A DNA stretch of 64,000 nucleotides, from the NCBI GenBank assembly GCA_014706295.1, contig JACSVZ010000022.1, forward strand, positions 11,612,830 through 11,676,829, written 5' to 3'. The notes beneath the pieces are model-generated. The model saw only the letters and a list, made by a program, of their open reading frames with translations. It searched no databases and was not told where the DNA came from. A program made the position numbers and the translations under genes. This DNA comes from Lycocorax pyrrhopterus obiensis. Lineage: Eukaryota > Chordata > Aves > Passeriformes > Paradisaeidae. Below are positions 41,017 through 54,800 of this stretch, one piece after another; positions within the stretch are counted from its first letter, which is position 1; each line of letters begins with the position of its first letter.

Positions 41017-44000
41017 GTTTCAGGCCTCTGCATTGGGCTGCAGAGGCCAGAGTTTAGATCCCACCTTCTTCCAAAGCAGGGATCCAGCAGACACCCTCCC
41101 TCTCCAGGCACACAGCGGGGCTGGAAGCAAACCCTTGGGATGGTTGAGCCTCCTCTGCCCTCAGAAGTGGCAGGAGGCACATTTTCCCGAGGACACTTTT
41201 CTTGACCAAGTTTCCACATTCCCTAGCACAGCCAAGCCCTGTCTTTCAGCTTCTGAGACATGACTTAGTAATAGAGATGTTTCTCCCTCACCTTCATGTT
41301 CCCAAGTCCCTGCAATGGGCTAAGGCCATTATGCATAGGATAAAATTGTTACTTTGTACCGAATTTAAATGAGATCCTGGGTTATGCATGGAGAGATAAC
41401 TCAAAGGTAAGAGGCTGGATGAACAGCAGGGACAGGTTGTGTGCTGCTCACAGGGCGAGGTGTTGGACTCAAGGTCAGCAAATCAATCACCATCCAGGAG
41501 ACAGAAAAGAAGTTGGACAATGCAGAATCTCTCTCTGACATGCAGATCCTAAACACAGCCTTCTGGCGTGGCTCCAGTGACAGAAATAAAGGGTTTCATT
41601 CCCTGTGGCACCATTGCTGCTGCTTCTTTCAGCACCTGGGCAATTCTTCTTCCCAGAGAGAGGACAGCTTTCATAATCCATTATTGCACTCACTTGAACT
41701 TCTTGCCCATCCATCACACATGCCAGCACTCACAGCAACGTGGACCTCACACTTCACATACCTCAGATGTGTCCTTCTCCTCGCAGGGCTGACTTGCCCT
41801 CAGGTTTCTGTCCACAGAATGTCAGCTCCATAAATTACTACTTGCAAGTGAAAGCTTGGGGCTGCTGAGAGAGTCCAGCAGCTCTCTCTTCCACCCTCTT
41901 CCTTCAGCACTGTGTAAATCTAACTTTCACCTGACAGCTGGAAAAATAACAACCCACTTCTGCCTTTTGGTTTATACCAAGATTAGAGTTGAAATATTTT
42001 ATCAACAGGAATTCTGTCTAACATCTGTATTTATTTTAAATCCCAGCCTGCCTGCCCTCTCCTAAGAATAGCTGCAGTCAGTCCTGCTGATTGTATGTGA
42101 AAATGGATCCAAAAATCCTCCCCCAAATACATAAAAATCAGCAGGTACAGTGTTTGTGGGGATCTGTAGAGCCATCCAGGTAAAGTACACGGGGGATTTA
42201 TCCCCCAAATGCATGTTGTTATATAAAACTGCGCGACTCCTTCGTGCCCCGTGGGAACATGATTCATAAACCCGTATCACTGCAGCGAGGCTCCAACGTG
42301 TCACACAACTAAATGTGATTAACCATCTTCCCCGAGTCAGCTCAATCATTTCAACCCATCTCAGCCATTTTCCTGTATGAGTGTTGAAAAAAAAATAAGT
42401 TGTTTTAAGGAATGGCTGTCCATGGGGGAAGAGGGGAAAACATCTTCATTTGCTGTCAGAACGGATTAGCTGCCCAACACACGGCCGAGGCTCAGCTGGG
42501 CACGGCTGCTGTCTGACACCTGCAGTGGGACACAGCCATTTCTCCAGCTGCTGGCACCAAGTGGGGTTTTGCTGGTCATGGGGAGTGAGAGAAGGCACTG
42601 CCAGCCTGTGGTGAGCAGGTGGAACAAAGCCACGGGGGTCCCGTTCAGGCTCTTTCAGGTTTTTGTCGACTTTTAATCTCTCCACGTCTTCCATTATATT
42701 GATTTCTTTCTGTCCAAAGGAAGAGCAAAATTTGTTATCCTACTGACTAATGAGAAGTGCAGAGCTTTTGCCAGTCCAGCTGACATGGGAAGAATGTTGT
42801 TCCAGCAAAGCCCATGCTGGTGTGTGGCTTCAGGGTGAGATCCCAAAAAATGAAAACCTCAACTGCATTTCCAGCTCAAACAGCACCTTGCTCTTCTTCC
42901 CTGTTTTGTTTGCCCTTGATCAAAGTCAAGCTCTTATTAAGAGCTGATATGAGTGTCTGAGAGCGACCACAACTTTTATTTTCCGTGGGGAATAATGGTA
43001 AGTAATTAATATTTGACCAGGGGACAACTTGCTTCACAATCTGATGTTTTTAAAGCTGTCAGTCAAAAAGCATATTTGTGATGGGCTTAACAGTTCCCTC
43101 CTCTGCAATTCCAGGAGGGAAACCCTGGATGAACATGCACTGCTAGGTCTAAAAAAGTAACACAAGAGTGATAGGAAAATAAGGATCCCAGCAGTCCTCT
43201 GGGTGTGTGAGAAATCCTAAGTGTTGCTGTGCAGGAAAAGGGTTCCCTTCCCCACGGGAGCTGTTGCTTGTTCACTGCTCAGGGGAACACGGGGGAACAT
43301 CGGGGATCCACACATTACAGTGAAGAGCAGATTTGGGGTTGCTTCCCCACTCCCCATACACTCCCTTCTCTTCTCCATGCCTCACCCAAGTGAACCCGTC
43401 AGCCTGCAGGATCTCGCTATTTCCTGTTAGGAAGGTTTGGAAACAGATAACCCTTTGCACTCCCTCGTCCCCTCCCGCACGTCTTGAAAGACAACACGGC
43501 ACAAATTGCCAGCAAAAGTAGCTGGAGAGAGCCACATCTAATGACACCACTCAGCCCCTAAAGGGTTGTCACTCCCATTACGGAATTAGTCCTGACAAGG
43601 AGTCATTCTCCCTGCAGTAAACACACGCAGCGAGTGCAGCAGGCTGCTCCCAACTTTATTCCTTTGCTGGTGCTGCTGAAGCTGATGTTTGGCACCTCCA
43701 TGAGGTGATGGAAATTTTCCATATCCATTAACAGACCCCCCATTCTCACTTCCTGCTGAGCCACGACAACAGGGGTCCAGACTGCTCTTTTCTGCCATAG
43801 AAAGGAAAAAATTCACCCATTTCTTTGAAGTACACACCAAAAGGATAATTATTTATTATCTTGGCTCACCTATCTTTTTTCATGCATTCCTGGAAACCTA
43901 AGTGGTTTCTCCTGTCCCTCCTCTGAGGCTTCGGGTTGTACTGACCACACCAGAACAGAGGCACCTGCAGCTCTGTGAATCAGCTTCCTCTTGTTTCATT

Positions 44001-45580
44001 TGTAACAAACAAAAAATATTTGGAAAGACAGTTTTTAGGCCGGAAGAAAAGCTTGCAGAAAAGAAGAGAATCCTCTGACTAGGTGCTATCAATGAGGAAC
44101 TTAGAATATGGGAGATCCACAGTGTTAGGCTTCATCTTTGCAGCTTCACTTCATGCCCTTAAGGCTGTTGTTCCCCATGAAATTTCCATTCTCCAGTGTC
44201 TTCTTTTCTCTCTTTTTTTTGGTTTCGTCTTTTGACTGAGAAGTGAAGAGAACGAGAATAGAGCTAGGTTTAACAGGAAGCTAAGCTTGATCTTCGGACT
44301 CCTGACATGCTGAGAGGCGAGGAAAGGGTGGGAGCAGCTCATTGCTATGCTGTTGTTGCATGCCAGGGAATGGCTGATGAATGCATTAAATGGCCCAGCC
44401 CTGCAGGGCAAGGTTATCTCCCTGCTGCTCGACCCTCAGCGAGTTCCTCTGCCGAAGACAACCAACTGCTCCCCTGAGCAGGAGGAGGAATTAGGAATCC
44501 TCTTCTGCTCAGCCTGAGCAAACAGCTCAAATCCGAGCGTGGTCCTCTCTGTGAAACGCCCCAGGCTTTGCAAACAAATGCAATGCACAGAAATCGCGTT
44601 TCTCTGCTGCGTGATAATCCCAGCCAACAAGGTGTGAAGGTTAACAACCCAAAAAAACTCCTCTCCACGCCCATCTCTGTATGGTAGCAAAGCTTTGTTA
44701 ACCCTAGTAACACAGACCTCACACTTTGCACAGACTCAGTGAATTCCGTCTTGCTAAAGCCTTTCTTGTCTCCTGTTTCCTCTTTTCAGGGGTGGAGAGT
44801 TACCCTCAGACTCAGACATCTCTGTTCTGCAGCGGATCCTGTGCAGAGGTGCTCCTCTTGTGAGGAAGGTCCCACATTTCTCAAGACTTTAAATCCATTC
44901 CAGACTAAGTGTGGATGTGGGTTTATCCAGGCGGAGGCTGTTAAGTAGTTCTGCTAATTGTTTCCATTATTTTTTTAAGTGTTAGGTTTTGAATTTGTAT
45001 CATGCTGCAAAATTCAGGTACGTAGAAAACACCCCTGGCTGGGTCCTTGTGGACATCCCACCATCCCTGTCCTGTCTGAGCACTTCTGGCTCACAGCACA
45101 CTGTATTTAAAAGTACCTAGATAAAAGATTTTTTCTCTACTATGTGGAGAGAGCAGATGATCTCTGTTGAAAGCTGAAAAATGCTCTTTTTGGAGTCTTT
45201 TCCTGGTCACTTGCAATTTTAAATTTCATGAGGGAGGGAGCAGATGAACCAGTTTCCATCCATCATTTGCCAGGAACGTGTAACCAGCACTAAACAGGAA
45301 TCATTCATCTGATGAACCAAATGTAACACAGCTCTGGAACACCTCACAGCATTCACTTCTTCTGGTCTAGGATGGTCCAAATCTGTTACTGACAGGTTGG
45401 GCCTTCAAAGCTGATCCACACAAACAAAACAAGGGGTTGTATTGGCTTCTTGAACCCCTGAGAAGCCTCTGGAAGAACTGGACATGACTTTGAAGTCTGG
45501 TTCCACTTTGTTTGTGCCCTATCCCATTGGGTACCTTTTGAAGTTTCCTCTCATTGTTCCTCATTGCTCAGCGACTGACA
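41017..45580. other. Intergenic stretch without supported genes
   Basis: No gene or clear repeat. Oct/POU-like ATGCAT sites occur near 41330 and 41385. CpG content rises slightly around 44430-44620. Open frames are short and unremarkable. Confidence 0.55.
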
Positions 45581-45589
45581 ATAAAAAAG

Positions 45590-45722
45590 CAATATGTAAA
45601 AATATAAAATGATTGATGTGGGGTTTATATTTACATATCTATGTATTTATCTATATATTTGTATGTTAAATATATTTTGTGTGTGTATATATAAATATAT
45701 ATGTGTATATATAAATATATGG
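45590..45722. repeat. AT-rich microsatellite with a 20-bp direct repeat
   Basis: AT-rich sequence culminates in two nearly identical 20-mers, GTGTGTATATATAAATATAT (45681-45700) and ATGTGTATATATAAATATAT (45701-45720). Likely slippage-prone. Confidence 0.85.
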
Positions 45723-48682
45723 GTGTTCTAAGTGAGCCTTTAAAGGGTTCCTACTGCCTGTCTAAAAATAAAAAGATTTTTAGGGAAAACGCAAAACTGT
45801 AATTTCTTGTGACAGTAAAGTTATGTTTATTTAACCTATTTCCTGTGCTGCCTTTCAAGTCTTATCCTGAAGAAAATGTTTTGCCAATGCTTTATCATAT
45901 TTTCACAACTTGGACTTTAAAGAAAATGATCATCCCTGAGCTATTTTTTTTTCAGATCTTCAGAAACTTTAAATAGCATTTTCTGCCTTCATCACAAAAG
46001 CAGTTAAGCAGTATCTGACTAAATGCGTGAGCAGAAATATCTCATTTCCTTCAAGCTTTTAAACTCTCCTTGTCAACAAATGATTTGAGCATCTCTGCAG
46101 AGTGTTCTGTCACTTCTCTGCCATCTGTCATCTGTCACTTTTTCTCTCTTTTTCCCCCAGGAGAAATGTCAATCGCTGATTTATATTTCATGTTTTCCTT
46201 TACAAAGGAAAATCCTGTTAGGATACAAATGAATTTTGTAACTCTTACTCAAGTTCTCAGAGGCTATTAATTGTTCTCTTCCAGGCGCTATGTAATTCCT
46301 TCCTACTGACATATTCTGGTTTTCTCCTTTTTTTATAATTTTATTTTAGGAAGCCATACCTTCTGTTCATGTGAAAGTAAGGCAAGCATAAACAAGTTTC
46401 AGCAAAAGTACTAATTGTTTGTTGATACTGCTGGGAAAATGTGAAATCAAAGGTCTGTGTATTATACTAAATTAGAGGGGAGAAACTTTATTATAATTTC
46501 TCATGTCTAGGACAGCCTCAGACTCTCAAGATTTGCTTTTGGAAAAAATATTTTTAAATCACCCATGGCAAACCATTTCCAACCAGCTCGCACACACTGT
46601 GGGGTAAGAGATTGCACGTGGGCAGACCAGAAGAGCTGACGTGTTCAGACAGAGATAGACAGAATTAAGATTCCCTTTTGATTTTAAATCTAAGAAAGAA
46701 GGGAGGGAAGAGATGGTTTTACTGCTGTATATTTAAATTGATCCATTTACATCCATTTAAATCCACTGTCTGTCCAGTCTCTTTGTATAATAAGTAGGAA
46801 AATGCACACATGGAAAACCATTGGTAATTTTGAACCAAAGGACCTCCTGTTTAGCAGTTTTTGGCTCAAGAAGTGCAGTAATGGTGTCTGACCTTCCCTT
46901 GTCCTTGGATGCTCCTGATGAGTTTCCCATTATGTGGGAAGTGACAAAGGAAAAGGCACCATGGTGCTGGAGGGAAGCACCACAGGGGTCTGTGCTGGAG
47001 AGGCAGAGAGAGGCCAAATTCAGAGGAGGGGTTGGAAACCTCTCTGAAATTCTCCATGCTTTTACTGCCTTGGAATTGTGTGGGCAGTGGAGGAGTGTCA
47101 GATGGAGGAAGTGCTTTTCCAGCAAGGGCACCCCACTGCAGTGACCGTGGAGGAGGAAAGCCTGGCTGGTCATGGCCTGTGGTGGACTTTCCCCTTTTAG
47201 GAGTGTAGGGCAGAGTTTGGAAGCTGCCAGAAATTTTGGTCCCAGTTTATTCTTCACTCTCAAAGGAAGGTTTCACTTCTGAGAGGAGAAAGTTTTGGAC
47301 ACAGCTGGTAAAGAACCCAATTTGAAAATTGTAATAGTTGCCATGTGTTTATTTCTTCTCCATCTGCCTTTGATCACTTCTCTCAAGCTCTGGAGAGTCT
47401 TCAGCTAATGGGTAGGATTTTCACTTTAGCTTAGAAAAGCTGATGGTTTCAAGATTTAATTAAAAGTAGCATTTGCAACAATTTATGAAGTGTCCCCATT
47501 GCACAGGGAGGTACCCCCACAAAACTGCTGCTGTAGAGGAAATGGTGCTGCTCCAGCTTTGGGAAGAGCCCTGGGCTGGATCAGCAGCTCTGATTGTGGC
47601 TACAAGGTGAAATGGACACTCAGGAGTGATTATGTACAGCCCCTCTGCCCTGCCTCACATGTCTACCTTTCTTGGAAAACACTGATTTACCTTCTGTTTA
47701 AATGCCATAAAGAGAAGCTCAGTCCCTGGGGAAGCAAATCAGGAGCTCTGGTAACCTCCAGCTGAATCCCTGTGGTGGGATTCACTAGGAAAGGGTCACC
47801 CACAGCCCCGTGCCCCTCACAGCCCTTCCATGAGCGTTTTCCCATTAAACCAGGATTACTGAGGTGAATTGTGCAATTGGATTTTTGAGCCGAGCGTCTT
47901 CAGTAGAAAGAGGCGCAATGTGAAGCTAAATAACAGATGAATAATTTCAACAGAAAAATGTAACACATTGCCCAGAGGGGCCTGGTGATGTCATTTACCT
48001 CATTTCCCCTATGCCTGAGATGCTGCGCTGCTTCCAGCAAAAGGTGAAAGTCTGCTCACCCCTCCGCATCCCTGTGCACTGCAAATTAGATCCAGATGAA
48101 GCTGACTTTGATTTAAACACCCTTGGAGGAGGAACATCGGCGAGCTAATTAAACTTGCAGCAGTTCACCTTTGTGAGAGCTTAATTAGCTGAGATACTGC
48201 CTTCCCTATATTTATCTTGCGTGTCCTGCAGAGATGTGTGTCGAGAGGGGGGTTGATTTGTGGGTTGTGTAACCACGAGTGTGCATAAGCTCTTCAGTTC
48301 ATCCCGCTGGAATGCTGGGTGTGGGGAGGTGTAGGATCAATGGTTAATTCCTTTTTTTTTACATTGAGCCTGAATATTCAAGGTCCCTGAGTGTTTTCAG
48401 AGACCCAAGTGCCATAATTTTAAACTGAGTTGCACCATGAGATGTGTGCAACACTTTCAGTGCTTGAATTGGTGGTGCGTGGCCAGAGCCTTGTGTATCA
48501 CCCCTGCTGGTGTTTGGATCAGGAGCACAAACTCTCACTTTGATAAATGGTCTTTGCTTCCAAAGCACATTCTCTGTGCTTAAAATAAAGTACAAAACCC
48601 ACTGAAATCCCACCTCAGCCCTCTGCACAGCACGTGCCTTGCAGCAACTTTCCTTCTTGACTGGATTTCTCAGGTTGTTAAA
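45723..48682. other. Intergenic stretch with conserved-element-like blocks
   Basis: No gene is supported. AT-rich sequence at 46000-46500 and the block at 48080-48215, with paired TAATTA homeodomain sites, look like conserved noncoding sequence in composition. Conservation itself was not measured. Confidence 0.5.
48143..48190. promoter_or_regulatory. Inverted pair of TAATTA homeodomain sites
   Basis: AGCTAATTAA (48143-48152) and its exact reverse complement TTAATTAGCT (48181-48190) flank 28 bp. TAATTA is the core site for many homeodomain proteins. This is a candidate enhancer element; function is inferred. Confidence 0.4.
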
Positions 48683-48800
48683 CTTCTCCTTCTCTCCTTC
48701 TCTCCTTCTCCTCTCCTTCTCCTCTCCTTCTCTCCTTCTCTCCTTCTCTCCTTCTCTCTTTCCCTCCTTCCCTCCTTCTCTCCTTCTCTCCCTCTCCTCT
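48683..48800 (+). repeat. 118-nt uninterrupted polypyrimidine tract
   Basis: Only C and T on the + strand for 118 nt, made of imperfect CTCCTT/CTTCTC units. It is followed by GTTCTTTCTCAG, which looks like a splice acceptor. Long polypyrimidine mirror-like tracts can form triplex (H-) DNA and are often polymorphic. Confidence 0.95.
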
Positions 48801-48811
48801 GTTCTTTCTCA

Positions 48812-51800
48812 GATGTGGTTGCTGGTTTCCAGTGCAGATGGGCAGGTGCTGCCTTTACTGAGGGAACGAGAGCTGGGTGGGACACGTTGCTTGTGCCTAG
48901 CACCTTTTCTCCAAACCAATGTGTCAGTTCCATGAAAATCCCATGACAAAGCTTAAAATCATGAGATTTTTAAAGATGATTTGTTTTCGTGTTTGAGTTG
49001 TGATTTACCAACCTCCTTTTCTACTTTAGCTGCAAATATCAGATCTACAAATCCACATTTAAAATAATATGAAATATAGGATGTGTCATGGCTCCACAAT
49101 CTGTAGTTTTAAAGGAGAGGCATTTCACAAGCCAGCTTTGTGAGAGTCGGGTTTAGTGACTTTTAGTCATGCTCAGCATTTTTTCAGGCAGGTAGCACTA
49201 AAATCCTCCAAAATCCCACCTTGGTAGCCCGGGCTAAACCCAGCAACTCAGCCTTTCCTTTTCTCTTTGAATGTTTTGAGGGCTCACACCCCAAACACCT
49301 GAACATCATGAAATCTGCAGCTGCTGTGACTGTGTCACTGTTGGACTTTTACTCTCTGGACCCAGAAACTTTCCCCTCCTCCTGAGAGCACAGTGTGACC
49401 AGTGGCTCCATTGAGGTGGCACAGAATGGCTCGCACAGCCCAGGGTGCAAATAATTCCTTGATTCCTCATTACTCCAAATTGTGTAGAAATAGCAGATTT
49501 CTATTAAGGTCAGGTCACCTCTCATATATACCCTGAGAAAAGTCGTTATGCCCCCCTGTAAAATTTTAAAAAGTATATGAAAGTCATGTAAGTTGCACAG
49601 ACCACTGCAATTCTGGAGAAGAATTGCTTTAAAAGTACATTTATCATTGCCTTCCCCAAAAAACTACCAGTGCTCTTGGAGAATACCTGGGAGCAGTCCA
49701 TAATAGGGCAATAAATATTCATCAGAGCTTTGGTGGATGGCTTTGGAGGACTTCTAATTACCTCTAATTAGGCTTACAAAGCCTCCCTTGTGCACACTTA
49801 ACTAGTTCAGACTTTTCTGGTTGTCAGTGCTTTCCTCGCCTGAAGGGCAGCTCTGGGCTCTGCTCACACCTGGCATTGTCGCACACAGCCAGGAGGAGGG
49901 ATCCGGGGAAAGGAGGTGGGAAATTGAAACGGGAGACGGAGAGAAAGGGACTGTCCTGCCGGAGGTGCGGGGCCGCTGCCAAATGTGGGAAATGCGGGGA
50001 AATCGAGCTTTTTCCCAGCAGCGAGGAGAGCGTGGCTGGCACCTTCTGGGTGCAGGCCACAGAGTGAGAACACGGATCCTTGTGGAAATCATTGCCCTGC
50101 TCGGGACAACATCGTATTTTCCCAGGAGCTAAGTGTCCCAGGAGAGATGCTGGCCACCATTTGATGTGTGGGCGGTGATTTGGTGGCAGCAGCAGCCCAG
50201 CTCCCCAGGAGATGCCATCAGCCCTGCCTTTCCCAAGGGTCCTACCCTCACCCACCCTGAGAAGGATGCCCGTAGCCAGTCAAGGGCCATCTCTAGCCTT
50301 GGCTGCCTTAAACACTCTGCATCTTCATGGGAGATGGGTTATCAATTTAAATTTAAATGTTTGGTGCTGTGTTTCCCTAAATGTGGTATCTGAGGGGCAA
50401 GGAGAGCCTTGGCAGGGCTGGACAGTGTGATGTGGGTAAAGGAAAAGGATGTGCACGGCTCTGAGCTCCCACTTTGGGACCTGCACTGCTGACCCCCTTG
50501 GATTCCACCTACACAGACATCCTTGCAGGGACCATTTTGCAGGCATCCACTTGCCCATTTATTCAATTTTCATGGCTGACAGCTGGATTATTTGGGTAAA
50601 GATGTTTACATCTTGGATAATCACCAAGAAATTGAAGTGCTGACTAGAGTGAACCATCCCCTCAAACGTTTGGGGAATTGCTTGTAATCAGTTGTTGCTA
50701 TGACTCTGGACACATTTCCCTGTATCCTAGCAATGATTGTCTCTCACCGAAGCTTTGGCTGCTACATTTGGGATCCGGATGGAAATATTCCGACTGTCAG
50801 CCCCTTGTCTGTGCTTGTGCCGTCTCTTTCACAACTGATCTCCTGCCCTGCTCCACAAAACTGCAAACTTGCCTCAGGCAACATCATTCCTTGCAACACA
50901 GCAATTTACACCTTGCTGAAATGATTTGGGTATTAGAATAACATCACTTCTGTGTGGGACCTGACTGGATTTTTAATAAACTGTGGTGTGATCAGTGCTT
51001 ACGAGTCACCGGCCATAACAGAGAGGAGCCACTCCCTGCCTTCCAAACCACTGTCAGTGAATTCCCTCTCAGAAGCTTCACTGATTTTTGTCTGCATAAT
51101 TTATACATTTGTGTTTTCCTCCTGTGACTAGAGGACCAAAGAATGGCAGTGCATTGAAGCAAATATCCCTCAGTGAAACACTTCCATGAATTCCAAAGCA
51201 CTTTCACTCGCAGGAGGAAAAAATAACAAACCCCAGCAATAAAAAAATATTACTGTTGTGTGTGTTGTCAAACCTAGAAAGTTTTCCACACTTCCAGCAA
51301 GCAGCGTATTCCAGAGGAGAACAGGCCATGATGGAATGGGGCCAGAGGTTTGGCTTTCTTGTCTTGTTTCCACCCTGGAATTCTGCGGCAGGCACTGGCA
51401 GAGGCTGAACGCTGGTGCTGGGGGAAGGGCTGAGGTTCAGGGCTGCCAGGCCTTGGGGTTACACCACAGGGCTTGTGATGTCTCACCAAGAGCCTCAGCC
51501 ACTGAAGGTAAATAAACATCTGACAGTCTCTGGTTTTTTCCCTTCTTATAGCCGTAAAAAATCTTAGTCAGGAAGTGTATGGTCTCTGTAGGATGGGGGT
51601 AATAAGGATTGCAAAGAACCTCATACACATGTTTAATCCTATGATCTTAAAGAAAAACTCCTGCTCTTTGGACTATGACTCATGTTTGTGGGTGCTTTTT
51701 AATGTTAAGTGGTCAGCACTTTCTTCCTTGCACAAAGCAAGGCTCAGCTCAATGATTTGAGTCTTCATTAAGGACTGAGATGAGAAATCTCTCTCCATCA

Positions 51801-54800
51801 GAAAAGAGATGCGCCACAGGAGCCTCTTCTGCTGCAGGTGTTTGAATACAGGGAGCAAAATGGCTCTTCAGCCCTGCAGCACAGCCTTTGTATTTGCTAT
51901 TATAGTTGATTGATTTTTCACTCTCTGCTGTGTGGAGCTGTCTGTCTGATTTCCATTTAAAAACTGCATTCCTCAAGGAATTTACGGGTTATAGGACATA
52001 AGTTGTATGTTATTTGATATATATCCTAAGCCATAGGATCAAACTCAACTGCTGCCACATGGGAACAGCTCTTTATCCACCAAAATTTTATCCCACAAAA
52101 TGGACATAATCTGTGATTTCAGTGTTGTCCTGTTCCAAGAACCTGGCTTGATTCCCCTGCCAATAACAGGATCATGACTGAGAATATTTGAGGACTGCAA
52201 ATATTCTATTAAAAGCACTTTCTGCATAGGCAGAGGGAATAATTTTTCTATGCCCATCATTTCTTCCTTTACACAAATTTAACTTTTTGTTGCAGCCCAC
52301 AAATTAGTCAGCTCCTCTCTGACTGCGGTAAAATGCTTTCATCAGGTTTACAAGAAAAATAATGTTACCACAGGCCTTGCTACTAAAAGGGAGTTTTGTT
52401 ATTTGCTGCTCATTTATCCACACCTGGTTTTGTGTGAAATAGTCTGGGGAGTTCTTTTAAATTTCTCTTCTAGTCCATAATGGCAAAATTTGAAAGAGCA
52501 GATTACTTTTACTCCTGATGTTCTGGATAGTCCTGAGGACTTCAAGGAAAGTAAGTTGAGACACGTTGTGGTTTTGGAGATGGGTTACAAAAAGAAAGAT
52601 CCCAGTGTTCATGCCTCCAAACTTCTATACCCAGGTCATTCTGTACGGTTTGGTTGCATTTCCATCCTCACAGATGAGAGGAGGTGGTAGATCTTGTTCT
52701 TTGGGTGTACCTTGGGTGTGGGTAATCCCACGCGAGCTTCGAACCCGTGGAGCAGGAGATTGCTCAGACCAAGAGTTGTGTTCCCCAAGGGAAGGAGCCG
52801 TTTGATTTCTAAACCCAGAGGCCAGAGCTGCGAATGGGTTTTCATTTCTCCAAGTTCCATTCAGAGCTGAATGTGTGATCTGAAACCTGTTTCCAGTTGG
52901 AAACATGCTACAGGAGATCAAAAGAAGAATATTTCATCCCCTCAGAGAATAAACTTTTATGTGTATTGCTCAGTGTAGAAAATGTCTTCTTCCTGTTGAA
53001 CAGTGAAATGAAAATGACATGACTGTTTCCATTTGCCAAGAGCATTTTCAGCCTGAGCCAGCCCAAAGGCACAACTTGGTATTTTCAAGTGTCAATCAAA
53101 GATGCTTTTCCTTCAGCTGGTGCAGGGTCCAACAATGGGCCATATGGGACACCAGTCTGTGCCAAAAGAAGAAGAATAGAATCAGGAATAAAACATGTCA
53201 AAGTATCTTCATGCTAATTCCAAGCTTTACAGTCATCATGATGGGAGTTGCTGTAGTCATGCCAGCCCAATCATCTTGACTGGCAAAATTAGAAGCAGCC
53301 CAGGTATAAATATCCCTGAACTTTTGGATGTTTAGAGTGGCAGGATGAGACCTAAAGACATCGTGATAAATTGTTTTTGTAGAAAAGTGCAAAAAATGAC
53401 TGAGTTCCTGAATAGCATGAGACTGCTGTGGTTTCCTGACAATACTTTGGTGGGCTCGGTCCAGATTTCCAAAGATATCCAGGCACTTGAAATCAAGTGT
53501 TTGTGTTCCTGTACTCTGACTGAGCAGTGAGGAGTGCTGTAAATAACTGCTGTGCAAATACCAGTGTTGTACATGGATCTGAAGCAAAGGCCAGTGTGTC
53601 GTTAACATGCAGGACAAGAAGCTGTAATTTTAGAGGAAGAAGCTATATTTTTTGGGAAATCAGTGGGAAATGGGTGCCTTTTGGGAAAACTTCCTCCTTA
53701 ATCGACAACACTCTTGCGATCCAGAAGACTGTGGGAGTAACAGATGGCTGATGTTTCTTTTTGTGTGGGCCAGTCAGCAGGAAAATAATAGAAGCCTGTG
53801 TCTTAATGAGAAGATGTGAGCCTGAAGGTACCAGAAACGTGGGAGGAGGATACAGACAAATCAGGCTCTACCTTCCTGGTTCTCCAAAGACTTTCTCATC
53901 TGTTACACAAAAAGACATGTGAAGGGGAAAAGGATCTTTGGCCCTAATCCAGATTTAGGGCATCTTCTTCTGGAGCTCTTGGATTGTCCCCTCTCCACCT
54001 TCCCAGGTGCACACTGGGGAGAGGCAGCACCCCCAGCACGTACCAGTATGGTGAGTGTGGTCACAGCTTGTCTGCAGCCATTAAAGATGATGCTCTGAAC
54101 CCTTTTCATTATTGTTTTTTAAACTTTGAACATAGACTTTGTAGTAGGTAACAAAGGTATCTCAACTGGCTTGATCACATCTAAACTGCCAGGCGGGATG
54201 GTAGCATCTCAGCAACTCCCAATTCCAAAAATTTCCTAAAAAACCCCCACCTTTCCTTTCCTGTTTCTGCAGCGCTTCTGAAGATTCCCATCCTAAGACT
54301 GTCTGTGAGCTATATATGAATGAATCCTGTAAATAAAGAAATTAATGGAGAAATACAAAACTGGAAAAGAACTGCCACTACAACATCTACTGCAGGAAGC
54401 TTTTGGACAGTGCTTAAAGAAGTCTAAATGTGAGGTTTTTTCATCCTCGCTCTTTCTAAATTAAGAAAGAAAACAAATGCTGTTGAACTCTGGAAATCAG
54501 AAATCAGTTTCGGGGTTGCTTCCAAAGCTGTGGGAAAGCTGCCCTTATTTCCTACACAAGCAAGGCAGGACCCTGGTGCCAATGAGTGTGAGCCAGTTAC
54601 TACTCAACTATAATTGAGATTTAAGAGCTATCATTTCCTATTGGTTAACCAAGGAAATATTTATGGCCAAAGCTTTGTGCCAAGCATAATATTTATGACC
54701 AAGTTTTTACCACTGGCTGCATTTTTTTAATGCTGATTTTTGCACAGAGGACACAGATCACATTCACACTGATGTGGCCATGAAAATGAAGGCTGAAGTC

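Noticed and set aside
41624..41645. Second REST-like site (TTCAGCACCTGGGCA)
   Set aside because: Only the left half-site matches; the GGACAGCGCC half is absent.
48639..48935. Ser/Leu/Phe-rich open frame
   Set aside because: It is simply the translation of the polypyrimidine tract.
52720..52765. Possible tRNA because of TTCGAAC within CCACGCGAGCTTCGAACCCG
   Set aside because: The T-arm stem does not pair on either strand and no anticodon or acceptor arms can be found. Only a short CCACG/CGTGG hairpin is present.
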